NCBI RefSeq assembly: GCF_000421625.1
Contig: NZ_ATXJ01000009.1
Location: 1 to 64,000 of the forward strand
From: Thermus islandicus DSM 21543
Lineage (GTDB): Bacteria; Deinococcota; Deinococci; Deinococcales; Thermaceae
Direction: 5' to 3'
Length of the DNA: 64,000 nucleotides
In this document: piece after piece, positions 25,210 through 34,276 of the stretch
Layout of the letters: each line of letters starts with the position of its first letter
How positions within the stretch are numbered: the stretch's first letter is position 1
Position numbers and translations under genes: made by a program
Notes under the pieces: generated by a model
Databases searched by the model: none
What the model saw: only the letters and a program-made list of their open reading frames with translations
Told to the model about the DNA's origin: nothing

Positions 25210-26487
25210 CTACTTGGCCGCCAGGACCACGACTTCCTGGCGCTCAATCTTGTTCCAAAGGTAGCCGCCGGGGTTCCAGACGCCGCTGTCCGGCTGGACG
25301 TTGCCCTTTTCGTCCGTGGCCCGCACCGCCAGGACGTAGGTACCCGGGCGCTCGGGCCGCCAGGTGAACTCGTAGGTGCGGAAGGAGTAAGGGCCGTAGT
25401 CGGCGCCCAGGGTGGCCCGACGCCACGTCTGGCCGCCATCGGTGGAGACCTCTACCCTCACCACCCGGCCGTAGCCGCTGAAGGCGATGCCCCGGATCTT
25501 GGCCGGAAGCCCCGCGATCAGGGGGTAGGAGCCGTCAGGGTCAATGATGAAGGAGCGGACCGGCATGTTGACCTTGCCGATGGGCACGGTCTTGACCCGG
25601 CCCGCCGCCACGTCCTCGGGGGTGGTGGAGCCGTTGGGGGTGTCGGGGATCCGGTAGGCGGAGGCCATCCAAAAGTTTTTGTCCTCCTCGGTGAGGGCCC
25701 GGATCCAGGTCACGTGCTTGAGCCAGTAGGTGGCGAACTTCCCGGGCACCACGAGGCGGAGGGGGAACCCGTTGAGCATGGGCAGGGGCTCCCCGTTCAT
25801 GAGGTAGGCCAGGATGGTTTCCCCTATGACCGGGTCGTTCAGGTCCAGGGACTTCAGGAAGCGGCCCGAGCCCAGGTTCTCCGGTCCCTTGCCCCGCTCC
25901 AGCCCCTCAAACTGGATCTGGACTGTGCCGGGCTTCACCCCGGCGTAGTCCAGGAGGTCTTTGAGCCGTACCCCGGTCCAGAGGGCGTTGCCCATGGCCC
26001 CGTTGCCCCACTGCCCCCCCGTGACCCTGGGCTGGAAGCGGCTCCGGGAGTTGCCCGAGCACTGGTTCACGGCGGCGATGGAAACGGGCTTGAACCTGCG
26101 GATGAGCTCCTCCAGCGAAAGCTCCACAGGCCGCTCAAAGTTTCCCTCCAGCTTTAGGCGCCACTTGGAAAGGTCAATCTCGTTGGGGATCTCGTCCAGG
26201 TGATAGCGTACGTAGAAGGCCTCGTTGGGGGTGAAGACGGTGCGGAAGTAGTGGCGGGGGGTTTCCAGCTGGATGGGGCGGTCGGTCATGCGCAAAAGGG
26301 GGAGCTTCTGGGGATAGACCGTGTAGGGATGGACCCCGTTCCAATAAGGATTGGCTTTAGGCCCGGTGAAGCTCGGCAAGGCCTCTTCCGCCTGGGCCGC
26401 GGTCTGGGCCAGGGCCGGTCGGGCGGCCAGGGCCAGCCCCCCAGCCCCAAGGAGTTTCAAGAGCCGCCTGCGGTCCACCTGTTTCAT
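25210..26487 (-). CDS. sorA: Sulfite dehydrogenase, molybdenum subunit (SorA-like)
   Basis: A 425-aa sulfite-oxidase-family enzyme. The N-terminus VDRRRLLKLLGAGGLALAARPALAQ is a twin-arginine signal for export of the folded, cofactor-loaded protein. Cys143 in AAVNQCSGNSRSRF is the expected molybdenum ligand. GGQWGNGAMGNALWTGVRLKDLL and LVVPGKFATYWLKHVTWI are further family motifs. A C-terminal Ig-like dimer domain (about 290-420) contains GYGRVVRVEVSTDGGQTW. It oxidises sulfite to sulfate in the periplasm. AAAGGAGG precedes ATG 26487, and a promoter is visible upstream. Confidence 0.85.
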   Translation of the reverse strand: MKQVDRRRLLKLLGAGGLALAARPALAQTAAQAEEALPSFTGPKANPYWNGVHPYTVYPQKLPLLRMTDRPIQLETPRHYFRTVFTPNEAFYVRYHLDEIPNEIDLSKWRLKLEGNFERPVELSLEELIRRFKPVSIAAVNQCSGNSRSRFQPRVTGGQWGNGAMGNALWTGVRLKDLLDYAGVKPGTVQIQFEGLERGKGPENLGSGRFLKSLDLNDPVIGETILAYLMNGEPLPMLNGFPLRLVVPGKFATYWLKHVTWIRALTEEDKNFWMASAYRIPDTPNGSTTPEDVAAGRVKTVPIGKVNMPVRSFIIDPDGSYPLIAGLPAKIRGIAFSGYGRVVRVEVSTDGGQTWRRATLGADYGPYSFRTYEFTWRPERPGTYVLAVRATDEKGNVQPDSGVWNPGGYLWNKIERQEVVVLAAK

Positions 26488-26510
26488 GCTTGCCTCCTTT
26501 AGGCAAAATT

Positions 26511-26540
26511 ACCTTACCAGCCCTCGGTTTCCGGTGTCAA
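26511..26540 (-). promoter_or_regulatory. Promoter of the sorAB-MOSC operon
   Basis: On the minus strand TTGACA (26540-26535), 18 bp, TAAGGT (26516-26511), 23 bp before the sorA start codon. Confidence 0.65.
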
Positions 26541-26633
26541 GGGCGGACTTAACGTAGAGGCCGCGGGGCTTTGGCGTATAGCCCTGGGTGGGGAAAGCGG
26601 AGTATCCGAAGGCCCTTTGGGGCACGGCCCCGC

Positions 26634-27632
26634 CTAACGGGCCTTCTCCCTCGCGGCCCCCTCAGGGGCGGGCTGGTCCAGCCGCCACTTGCGCCAAAGC
26701 CCGGCGAGGAGGATGGTGAAGGGCACAGCCAGGAAGATGCCCAAAAGGCCGAAGAGCTTGCCGAAGGCGAAGATGGCGAGGAGGACCAAGGCGGGGTGGA
26801 AGCCCACCGTCTTGCCATAGATGAGGGGGATGAGCACCTTGCCCTCCAGGAGGGCCACCCCCGCGTAGCCCAGGACCACCAGGAGGGCCAGGAGGGGCCC
26901 TTGGGAGGAGAGGGCCACCAGGGTGGCGATGAGGGCGATGGTGATCCCCCCCACGAAGGGGATCACCTCCAGCACCCCTCCCAGGGCCCCGAGGGCAAAG
27001 GGGGCGGGTACACCGATGAGGGCGAGCCATCCCCCGAAGAGGAGGGCGAAGGAGAGGGCGATGAGGAACTGGGCCCGGGCCCAGTAGCCCATGCGCCGCC
27101 AGGTTTCCTCCAAGGCCTCCGCCCAGCCCCGCCCTGGGAGGTAGGGAGCGAAGCGGGCCACCAGGTGGGGCTCGAGGCTGATCATCACCGCCAGGACCAG
27201 GGCCAGGACGAACTCCGAGACCACCCCCGCAGCCTTGACCAGGAGGCCACCCGCCACCCGCGCCGAGGAGGCCAGGGCCCCCGTGAGCTCAGGGAGGGTG
27301 AGGCCGGTGGTGGCGAGGAGGCGCTCCAGGTAGGCGGGGAGGAGCTGGGAAAGGTTCTTAAACTGGGCGGAGAGAAGGGGAAAGGCGGCGTAGAAGCCCA
27401 GGGCGAAGACGGACAGGACGAGGGCGTAGGCCAAGAACACGGCCGTGGGCCGGGGGAAGCGGCGGCCAAGCCCCCCCGGGCCCCGCTCAAAGAACCCTAC
27501 CAAGGGGTCCAGGGCCGCGGCCAGGGTGAAGGCGAAGAACACCCAAAGGAGAAGGGGGTAGAGCTTCACCAAGGCCCAGAGGCCAAGGAGGAAGAGCCCC
27601 GCCTGGAGGAAGAAGCGGTTCACGCTTTCCAT
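26634..27632 (-). CDS. AI-2E family membrane protein
   Basis: A 332-aa protein with about 7-8 membrane segments. ATG 27632 is chosen because upstream codons run into mutS antisense and carry no conserved sequence, and because a promoter box lies just before it. Family landmarks are the hydrophobic N-terminus, FFAFTLAAALDPLVGFFERG, and the C-terminal GGITIALIATLVAL...GYAGVALLEGKVLIPLIYGKTVGFHPALVLLAIFAFGKLFGLLGIFLAVP. Members transport autoinducer-2 or, in some cases, Na+/H+; the substrate here is unknown. It is divergent from mutS. Confidence 0.8.
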   Translation of the reverse strand: MESVNRFFLQAGLFLLGLWALVKLYPLLLWVFFAFTLAAALDPLVGFFERGPGGLGRRFPRPTAVFLAYALVLSVFALGFYAAFPLLSAQFKNLSQLLPAYLERLLATTGLTLPELTGALASSARVAGGLLVKAAGVVSEFVLALVLAVMISLEPHLVARFAPYLPGRGWAEALEETWRRMGYWARAQFLIALSFALLFGGWLALIGVPAPFALGALGGVLEVIPFVGGITIALIATLVALSSQGPLLALLVVLGYAGVALLEGKVLIPLIYGKTVGFHPALVLLAIFAFGKLFGLLGIFLAVPFTILLAGLWRKWRLDQPAPEGAAREKAR

Positions 27633-27643
27633 TATGCCCCCGT

Positions 27644-27651
27644 TAGGATAA
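27644..27651. promoter_or_regulatory. Shared symmetric -10 between the AI-2E gene and mutS
   Basis: TAGGATA (27644-27650) reads TAGGAT on the plus strand, 7 bp before mutS ATG 27657. On the minus strand the overlapping TATCCT (27651-27646) lies 13 bp before the AI-2E start codon. Both transcripts could start from the same opened region. Confidence 0.45.
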
Positions 27652-27656
27652 GGGGG

Positions 27657-30092
27657 ATGCTGAAGGGCGAAGGCCCGGGCCCCCTGCCCCCCCTCCTGCA
27701 ACAGTACGTGGAGCTCAGGGACCGCTACCCCGAGTACCTCCTCCTCTTCCAGGTGGGGGACTTTTACGAGTGCTTCGGGGAGGATGCGGAAAGGCTCGCC
27801 CGCGCCCTTGGCCTCGTTCTCACCCACAAGACCAGCAAGGACTTCACCACCCCCATGGCGGGGATCCCCTTAAGGGCCTTTGACGCCTATGCGGAAAGGC
27901 TCCTCAAGCTCGGCTTTCGCCTGGCGGTGGCCGACCAGGTGGAGCCCGCCGAGGAGGCGGAAGGGCTGGTGCGGCGGGAGGTGACCCAGCTCCTCACCCC
28001 CGGAACCCTCACCCAGGAGGCCCTCCTCCCCCGGGAGGCCAACTACCTGGCTGCCATCGCCACGGGGGATGGGTGGGGGCTCGCCTTTTTGGACGTTTCC
28101 ACGGGGGAGTTCAAGGGGACGCTTCTCAAGAGCAAGAGCGCTCTCTACGATGAGCTCTTCCGCCACAGGCCCGCCGAGGTCCTCCTCGCCCCGGAGCTCA
28201 GGGAGAACGAAGCCTTTCTGGAGGAGTTCCGGAAGCGTTTCCCGGTGATGCTCTCCGAGGCCCCCTTCGCGCCCGAGGGGGAGGGTCCTTTGGCCCTGAG
28301 GCGGGCCCAGGGGGCCCTTCTCGCCTACGCCCGGGCCACCCAGGGGGGGGCTTTGAGCGTGCGGCCCTTCCGCCTTTACGACCCCGGGGCCTTTATGCGC
28401 CTGCCGGAGGTGAGCCTCAAGGCCCTCGAGGTCTTTGAGCCCTTACGGGGCCAGGACACCCTATTCTCCGTCCTGGACGAGACCCGTACCGCTCCAGGCC
28501 GGAGGCTCCTCCAGGCTTGGCTCCGCCATCCCCTTTTGGAAAGGGGGCCCGTGGAGGCGAGGCTTGACCGGGTGGAGCGGTTCGTGCGGGAGGGGGCCTT
28601 AAGGGAAGGGGTTAGGCGGCTCCTCTTCCGCCTTGCCGACCTGGAGCGGCTGGCCACGAGGCTGGAGCTCGGCCGGGCTGGACCTAAAGACCTCGCCGCC
28701 CTCCGGCGGAGCCTGGAGATCCTCCCCGAGCTTGGGGGCCTTTTGGGGGAGGAGGCGGGGCTTCCCGACCTCTCCGCCCTCCTTGAGGAGCTGAGGGCGG
28801 CCCTGGTGGAGGACCCTCCCCTCAAGGTCTCGGAAGGGGGGCTCATCCGGGAGGGCTACGACCCGGACCTGGATGCCCTAAGGCAGGCCCACGCCCAGGG
28901 GGTGGCCTACTTCCTGGAGCTGGAGGAAGGGGAGAAGGCCAGGACGGGCATCCCCACCCTCAAGGTGGGGTACAACGCCGTCTTCGGCTACTACCTGGAG
29001 GTGACCCGCCCCTACTACGAGCGGGTGCCCCAGGAGTACCGCCCCGTCCAGACCCTCAAGGACCGGCAGCGCTACACCCTCCCCGAGATGCGGGAGAGGG
29101 AGCGGGAGCTCTACCGCCTCGAGGCCTTGATCCGAAGGCGGGAAGAAGAGGTCTTCCTACAGGTAAGGGAACGGGCCAAAAAGGAGGCGGAGGCGCTGAG
29201 GGAGGCGGCGAGGATCCTGGCGGAACTGGACGTCTACGCGGCCCTGGCCGAGGTGGCGGTGCGCTTTGGCTACACGAGGCCCCGCTTTGGGGAGAGGCTT
29301 TGGATCAAGGCTGGGCGCCACCCGGTGGTGGAGCGCCGCATGGAGTTCGTGCCCAACGACCTGGAGATGGATCACGAACTCGTCCTGGTCACCGGGCCCA
29401 ACATGGCGGGGAAGAGCACCTTCCTAAGGCAGACCGCCCTCATCGCCCTCCTCGCCCAGATCGGGAGCTTCGTGCCGGCGGAGGAGGCCTGGCTTCCTCT
29501 CTTTGACGGCATCCACACCCGCATCGGCGCCTCCGATGACCTGGCTGGGGGGAAGAGCACTTTTCTGGTAGAGATGGAGGAGGTGGCCCTCATTCTCAAG
29601 GAGGCCACGGAGGATAGCCTCGTCCTCCTAGACGAGGTGGGCCGGGGGACGAGCAGCCTGGACGGGGTGGCCATCGCCACCGCCCTGGCCGAGGCCCTGC
29701 ACGAAAGGCGGTGCTACGCCCTCTTCGCCACCCACTACGTTGAGCTCACCGCCCTCGCCCTTCCCCGGCTCAAGAACCTCCATGTGGCCGCTAGGGAGGA
29801 GGCGGGAGGGCTCGTCTTCTACCACCAGGTCCTCCCGGGGCCCGCCTCCAAAAGCTACGGGGTGGAGGTGGCGGCCATGGCGGGCCTGCCCAAGGAAGTG
29901 GTGGCCCGGGCCCGGGCCCTCCTCCAGGCCATGGGGGCCAGGCGGGAAGGGGCTTTGGAGGAGGTCTTGGAGCGCCTCCTCGCCTTAGACCCCGACCGCC
30001 TCACCCCCCTCGAGGCCCTGAGGCTCCTCCACGAGCTGAGGGCCCTGGCCCTCGGCGCCCCCTTGGGTAGCATGAAGGGGGGAACCCGGTGA
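27657..30092 (+). CDS. mutS: DNA mismatch repair protein MutS
   Basis: An 811-aa mismatch sensor, very close to T. aquaticus MutS by eye. The Phe-X-Glu mismatch wedge is GDFYECFG (Phe36, Glu38). The ATPase domain has Walker A GPNMAGKST (580-588), FVPAEEAWLPLFDGIHTRIGASDDLAGGKSTFLVEM, Walker B SLVLLDEVGRGTSSLDG and THYVELTAL. ATG 27657 is preferred: it begins MLKGEGPGPLPPLLQQY and follows a -10 box by 7 bp. A much longer open frame upstream on this strand is not coding. mutL overlaps the stop by 4 bp. Confidence 0.97.
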   Translation: MLKGEGPGPLPPLLQQYVELRDRYPEYLLLFQVGDFYECFGEDAERLARALGLVLTHKTSKDFTTPMAGIPLRAFDAYAERLLKLGFRLAVADQVEPAEEAEGLVRREVTQLLTPGTLTQEALLPREANYLAAIATGDGWGLAFLDVSTGEFKGTLLKSKSALYDELFRHRPAEVLLAPELRENEAFLEEFRKRFPVMLSEAPFAPEGEGPLALRRAQGALLAYARATQGGALSVRPFRLYDPGAFMRLPEVSLKALEVFEPLRGQDTLFSVLDETRTAPGRRLLQAWLRHPLLERGPVEARLDRVERFVREGALREGVRRLLFRLADLERLATRLELGRAGPKDLAALRRSLEILPELGGLLGEEAGLPDLSALLEELRAALVEDPPLKVSEGGLIREGYDPDLDALRQAHAQGVAYFLELEEGEKARTGIPTLKVGYNAVFGYYLEVTRPYYERVPQEYRPVQTLKDRQRYTLPEMRERERELYRLEALIRRREEEVFLQVRERAKKEAEALREAARILAELDVYAALAEVAVRFGYTRPRFGERLWIKAGRHPVVERRMEFVPNDLEMDHELVLVTGPNMAGKSTFLRQTALIALLAQIGSFVPAEEAWLPLFDGIHTRIGASDDLAGGKSTFLVEMEEVALILKEATEDSLVLLDEVGRGTSSLDGVAIATALAEALHERRCYALFATHYVELTALALPRLKNLHVAAREEAGGLVFYHQVLPGPASKSYGVEVAAMAGLPKEVVARARALLQAMGARREGALEEVLERLLALDPDRLTPLEALRLLHELRALALGAPLGSMKGGTR

Positions 30093-31750
30093 TCCGCTTT
30101 CTGCCTCCAGAGCTTCGGGCCCTCCTCGCCCGGGGCGAGGTTCTCCTTTCGGTGAAAGACGCGGTGCGGGAGCTCTTGGAGAACGCCCTGGACGCAGGGG
30201 CCAAAAGGGTCCGGGTGGAGCTATGGGGTGGGGGGCTAGAAAGGCTCGTGGTGGAGGACGATGGGGAGGGAATTCCCTTTGAGGACCTCCCCCGGGCCAC
30301 GGAACCCTACGCCACCAGCAAGCTTAAGGACCCAGAGAGGATCCACACCCTGGGCTTCCGGGGCCAGGCCCTCTACGCCCTGAGGCAGGCCGCCAGGCTC
30401 AGGATCCGCTCCCGCCCCCGGGGACAGCTGGGGGGCGGGCTCCTCGAGGCCCACGGGGATCAGGTGGAGGTGCGCCCCGTCCCTGCTCCCCCGGGCACCC
30501 GGGTGGAGGTCCTGGGCCTCTTCCTGGGGGAGGGGCGGGACCCCAAGGGGGAGGCCCGCGGGGTCCTGGACCTCCTCAAGCGCTACCTCCTCCACCATCC
30601 CTACCTCTCCCTGACCCTTCTTCTGGAGGGGGAGGCGAGGCTTCTTTTCCCCGGGGCGGGGCTGCGGGAGGCTGCCCGGCTCGCCTTCGGCCGGGTCCTC
30701 GCCGAGAGGCTTTTCCCCGTGGAGGCCAGGCGGGGCGGGATGGCCCTCCAAGGGGTTCTCTCCGGCCCCCAGGCTTCCCGCACCCGGCCCGACCAGCTCC
30801 ACTTGGCGGTGAACGGGAGGCCCGTGGCCCTGCCCGAGGGGGTCCTGAGGGCGGTGCGCCGCGCCTACCGGGAGCTCCTCCCCGAGGGGCACTACCCCTT
30901 CGGGGTGCTCAACCTCTCCCTCCCCCAGGAGGCCTTCCGCCTGCGCCTGGACGCCAGGAAGGAGGAGGTGGCCCTCTCTTTGGAGGTGGAGGCCTTTTTG
31001 GGGGAGGCCTTGGCCGGGGCTCTCCGGGACCAGAACCTGGTCCGGGCCCTCCCGGAGCCGAGACCCCTCCTTCCCCTGAGCCCTCCCACCCCCTCCGGCC
31101 TTCCCCGCCTGCGCTTCTTGGCGCAGTTCCGGGATAGCTTCCTCCTGGCCGAGGCGGGGGATGCCCTGTATGTGGTGGACCAGCACGCCGCCCACGAGCG
31201 GATCCTCTACGAAGACCTCCTGCGGCGGGTCGGCGAGGGGCCAAAGCCCCTTCCCCGGCCCCTTCTCGTAAGGCTGGAACCCGGGGAGGAGGCCCTTCTT
31301 GGCGAGCGAGAGAGCACGTTAGGGCAGCTCTTCCGCTTTGAGCCCTTTGGCCCGGGGAGGGTGCGGCTTCTCGCGGCTCCCCCCTTCCTCCACCCCTATC
31401 CCCTGCTCCTTCCCGAGGTCTTCAAGGAGGCGGTGCGGGGCGAGGGGGAAAGCCCCAAGGTAGCCCCCTCGGGGCTGACCAAGGCCCTTCTCGCCCGCCT
31501 GGCCTGCCTCCCGGCGGTGAAGGCGGGCCACCCTTTGGGCCAGGCCCAGGGCCAGGCCCTCCTGGACGCCCTCCTCGCCTGCGAGACCCCCTGGGTCTGC
31601 CCCCACGGACGCCCTGTTCTCCTCCTCCTCAAGGAGGAGGACCTCCTCCGTCGCTTCGGGCGCCGGTCGGGGGCCCGGGGAGGAGAAGAAGCCCGTTCTC
31701 GTCAGCGAGAAGAAAGCTTCCCGGAAGCACCCGCGCCCCAAGAACCCTAA
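30089..31750 (+). CDS. mutL: DNA mismatch repair protein MutL
   Basis: A 553-aa GHKL ATPase that couples MutS to strand incision. The start is GTG 30089, overlapping the mutS stop (GTGA). N-terminal ATPase motifs are [22 protein letters not shown] and [12 protein letters not shown]. The C-terminal domain has [12 protein letters not shown], the nicking-endonuclease motif of MutL from organisms without MutH, and [23 protein letters not shown] near the end. A low-complexity tail (about the last 25 residues) extends 122 bp into the convergent rraA gene. Confidence 0.95.
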   Translation: MIRFLPPELRALLARGEVLLSVKDAVRELLENALDAGAKRVRVELWGGGLERLVVEDDGEGIPFEDLPRATEPYATSKLKDPERIHTLGFRGQALYALRQAARLRIRSRPRGQLGGGLLEAHGDQVEVRPVPAPPGTRVEVLGLFLGEGRDPKGEARGVLDLLKRYLLHHPYLSLTLLLEGEARLLFPGAGLREAARLAFGRVLAERLFPVEARRGGMALQGVLSGPQASRTRPDQLHLAVNGRPVALPEGVLRAVRRAYRELLPEGHYPFGVLNLSLPQEAFRLRLDARKEEVALSLEVEAFLGEALAGALRDQNLVRALPEPRPLLPLSPPTPSGLPRLRFLAQFRDSFLLAEAGDALYVVDQHAAHERILYEDLLRRVGEGPKPLPRPLLVRLEPGEEALLGERESTLGQLFRFEPFGPGRVRLLAAPPFLHPYPLLLPEVFKEAVRGEGESPKVAPSGLTKALLARLACLPAVKAGHPLGQAQGQALLDALLACETPWVCPHGRPVLLLLKEEDLLRRFGRRSGARGGEEARSRQREESFPEAPAPQEP

Positions 31751-32138
31751 GGGGCACGTCCACCTCTCCCTTGCCCTCTTTGGCGCTCCGCCTCGGGGTG
31801 GCGGCCAGGGCCAGGATGCCGATGGGGACCTCCCTAAGTTCCTCCGTGTCCCGCACCGCCCCATGGACCACCACCCCCGCCCAACCCCGCTCCCAGGCCA
31901 GGCGGGCCAGGTTTCCGCCGAGAAGGGCCGTGCGCAAGGAGCCTCCCCCCTCTACGAAGAGAACCTGGCCCTCCCCTCCCTCCTCCAGGACCCTCCTTAC
32001 CAGGGCGTTGTCCTCGTGGACCCTCAGGGTCCGTACCCTTCCCTGGAAACGGGTCCTGCCGCCAAAGCTCTGGAAGACCATGGGGAGGGTTTCCCCTTCC
32101 GGGTAGAGGTCGGACAGGTCCGTGGTCCTCGCTTCCAT
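31629..32138 (-). CDS. rraA: RraA family protein
   Basis: A 169-aa protein of the RraA / HMG aldolase family. ATG 32138 gives the standard N-terminus ([15 protein letters not shown]...[13 protein letters not shown]). The active-site signature is [16 protein letters not shown], with GGNLARLA before it and [13 protein letters not shown] near the end. Members either cleave 4-hydroxy-4-methyl-2-oxoglutarate/oxaloacetate or bind RNase E; which applies here cannot be read from sequence. It is divergent from purU with 18 bp between start codons and overlaps the end of mutL by 122 bp. Confidence 0.88.
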   Translation of the reverse strand: MEARTTDLSDLYPEGETLPMVFQSFGGRTRFQGRVRTLRVHEDNALVRRVLEEGGEGQVLFVEGGGSLRTALLGGNLARLAWERGWAGVVVHGAVRDTEELREVPIGILALAATPRRSAKEGKGEVDVPLRVLGARVLPGSFLLADENGLLLLPGPPTGARSDGGGPPP

Positions 32139-32143
32139 GGGGA

Positions 32144-32150
32144 TATAGTA
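32144..32150. promoter_or_regulatory. Shared symmetric -10 of divergent rraA and purU
   Basis: TATAGTA reads TATAGT on plus (7 bp before purU ATG 32157) and TACTAT on minus (6 bp before rraA ATG 32138). The two start codons are separated by only 18 bp, so the whole promoter region is this one box plus coding DNA on each side. Both mRNAs are expected to be leaderless. Confidence 0.6.
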
Positions 32151-32156
32151 GCCCTC

Positions 32157-33014
32157 ATGGACGAGGCCCGCCTCCTCATCACCTGCCCCGACCAGCCCGG
32201 GATCGTGGCCGCGGTCTCCGGCTTCCTTTACGCCCACGGGGCCAACATCACCGATTTGCAGCAGCACTCCACCGACCCAGAGGGGGGCACCTTCTTCATG
32301 CGGGTGGCCTTCACCGCTTCCCACCTGGACCTGGCCCGCCCCGCCCTAGAAAGGGCCTTCCAGGAGGTGGTGGCGGCCCGCTTTGGGATGGACTGGCGCC
32401 TGGCCTTTGCTTCGGAGAGGAAGCGCACGGCCATCCTGGTCTCCCGGCCCGCCCACGCCCTCTTGGAGCTCCTGTGGCGTTACCGGGTGGGGGAGCTCCC
32501 TATGGAGCTTCGCTTGGTGGTCTCCAACCACCCCGACCACAAGGAGGAGGTGGAGCGCTTTGCCGTCCCCTACCACCATGTGCCCGTGGAGAAGGGCAAA
32601 AAGGAGGAAGCGGAGGAGCGGATCCTCGCCCTTCTGGAGGCGGAGGGGGTGGAGCTCGTGGTCCTCGCCCGCTACATGCAGGTCCTCTCCCCCTCCTTTG
32701 TGGCCCGCTTTCCCATGCGCATCATCAACATCCACCACTCCTTCCTCCCCGCCTTCGCCGGGGCGAACCCCTACCGCCAGGCTTACGAGCGTGGGGTGAA
32801 GCTCATCGGGGCCACGGCCCACTACGTGACGGAGGAGCTGGACCAGGGGCCTATCATTGAGCAGGATGTGGTCCGGGTCTCCCACCGGCACTCGGTTTCG
32901 GAGATGAAAAGGCTCGGCCAGGAGCTTGAGCGCACCGTCTTGGCGCGGGCCGTGCGCTGGCACCTCGAGGACCGCATCCTGGTCCACGGCAACAAGACCG
33001 TGGTCTTCGTCTAA
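32157..33014 (+). CDS. purU: Formyltetrahydrofolate deformylase
   Basis: A 285-aa enzyme that hydrolyses 10-formyl-tetrahydrofolate to formate and tetrahydrofolate. An N-terminal ACT domain ([45 protein letters not shown], about 5-50) is followed by a GART-like domain with [29 protein letters not shown] (catalytic Asn and His region), [24 protein letters not shown] (catalytic Asp). ATG 32157 follows the shared -10 box by 7 bp; longer upstream reading would enter rraA antisense. Confidence 0.95.
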   Translation: MDEARLLITCPDQPGIVAAVSGFLYAHGANITDLQQHSTDPEGGTFFMRVAFTASHLDLARPALERAFQEVVAARFGMDWRLAFASERKRTAILVSRPAHALLELLWRYRVGELPMELRLVVSNHPDHKEEVERFAVPYHHVPVEKGKKEEAEERILALLEAEGVELVVLARYMQVLSPSFVARFPMRIINIHHSFLPAFAGANPYRQAYERGVKLIGATAHYVTEELDQGPIIEQDVVRVSHRHSVSEMKRLGQELERTVLARAVRWHLEDRILVHGNKTVVFV

Positions 33015-33020
33015 TCCTCC

Positions 33021-33045
33021 CCTAACCGGCAGGGGGTAGGTTAGG
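33021..33045. promoter_or_regulatory. Inverted repeat overlapping the putative -10 of the HtrA gene
   Basis: CCTAACC (33021-33027) and GGTTAGG (33039-33045) are perfect 7-bp arms 11 bp apart. TAGGTT (33037-33042), a possible -10, lies in the second arm. It could be an operator for the protease gene or a purU terminator stem; there is no U-run. Confidence 0.4.
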
Positions 33046-33061
33046 GCTTGGGAGGTGCGCC

Positions 33062-34276
33062 ATGAACCTTGGCCGTTCCTTTGCCGGCTTCCTTGCCCTC
33101 TCCGCCCTGGCAGGGGCGGTGCTTTGGTGGGGACTGTCCGACGGGCAGGGCCGGGCCCCCGCCCCGGCGCCCGCGGGGGACCAGGGGCTTTTGGACTACG
33201 AGCGGAACACCGTGGAGATCGTGGAACGCTACGGGGACGGGGTGGTATACGTCTCCGTGGTCACCCGGCCGCAAAGCGTCCAGCTCCCTCCGGGTTTTGA
33301 GTTTTTCGCCCCCTTCCTCCAGGCCCCTCCCCAGCAGGGGACGGGCTCCGGGTTCGTCCTTGACAAGGAGGGGTACATTCTCACCAACTACCACGTGGTG
33401 GAAGGGGCGAGCCGGATCACCGTCAAGTTTCACAACGACCCCAAGGAGTACCGGGCCCGCCTGGTGGGCGCGGCCCCGCCCCTGGACGTGGCCCTCCTCA
33501 AGGTGGACGCCCCTAAGGAGAGGCTCGTCCCCCTGGTCCTGGGGGACTCCGACCGGATCCTCGTGGGCCAGAAGGCCATCGCCATGGGGAACCCCTTTGG
33601 GCTGGAGTTCACGGTAACCCAGGGGATCGTCTCCGCCATCCGGGAGAACCCCGGGGCCATCGGGGACGAGTCGGGCCTGGTGCCCCAGGTGATCCAGACG
33701 GACGCCGCCATCAACCCTGGGAACTCCGGGGGTCCCCTTCTCAACTCCCGGGGCGAGGTGATAGGGATCAACACCGCCATCTTCACCCCCACGGGCCAGT
33801 TCGGGGCCGCGCAGTTCGCCGGGGTGGGGTTTGCCCTCCCCATCAACCTGGTGAAGGAGTACCTGCCCGCGCTCAAGGCGGGGAAGACCCTTACGGCGGA
33901 GGAGATCGCCAAAAGCCGCCCGCGCCTGGGCGTGGCCCTGATCCCCCTCTCCGCTTACCCCGAGCGCCTACGGGCCCAGTACGGCCTGCCGGAGGAGGGC
34001 TTGATGGTGCAAGAGGTGGAGAAGGGAAGCCCGGCCGAACGGGCGGGCCTCAAGCCCCCGAGCCGCTTCGCCTACATCCAGCTTCCCAGCGGGGAAACCC
34101 TTCAGGTGGGCGTGGACGGGGATGTCCTCCTCGAGGCCGACGGCGTCCCCCTCACCTCCATCGTCCAGCTCCGGCAGGTCCTCTACGCCAAGAAGCCGGG
34201 AGAGGCGGTGGCCCTCAAGGTTTGGCGCCAGGGGAAGACCCTCACCCTCCGGGTGGTGCCCCAGGTGCTGCGCTAG
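33062..34276 (+). CDS. HtrA/DegP-type serine protease with PDZ domain
   Basis: A 404-aa envelope protease. An N-terminal hydrophobic segment (about 5-25) anchors or exports it. The catalytic triad is His111 (TNYHVVEG), Asp142 (LDVALLKVD) and Ser222 (NPGNSGGPL). A PDZ domain covers about 285-400 (EEGLMVQEVEKGSPAERAGLK...GDVLLEADGVPL). GGGAGGT at 33050-33056 precedes ATG 33062. Such proteases degrade or refold damaged envelope proteins. The stop overlaps the convergent DUF1850 gene by 4 bp. Confidence 0.92.
   Translation: MNLGRSFAGFLALSALAGAVLWWGLSDGQGRAPAPAPAGDQGLLDYERNTVEIVERYGDGVVYVSVVTRPQSVQLPPGFEFFAPFLQAPPQQGTGSGFVLDKEGYILTNYHVVEGASRITVKFHNDPKEYRARLVGAAPPLDVALLKVDAPKERLVPLVLGDSDRILVGQKAIAMGNPFGLEFTVTQGIVSAIRENPGAIGDESGLVPQVIQTDAAINPGNSGGPLLNSRGEVIGINTAIFTPTGQFGAAQFAGVGFALPINLVKEYLPALKAGKTLTAEEIAKSRPRLGVALIPLSAYPERLRAQYGLPEEGLMVQEVEKGSPAERAGLKPPSRFAYIQLPSGETLQVGVDGDVLLEADGVPLTSIVQLRQVLYAKKPGEAVALKVWRQGKTLTLRVVPQVLR

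Noticed and set aside
26571-27656. Long in-frame extension upstream of mutS on the plus strand
   Set aside because: It is antisense to the AI-2E gene, is a low-complexity Gly/Glu/Gln-rich sequence, and a promoter box lies directly before ATG 27657.
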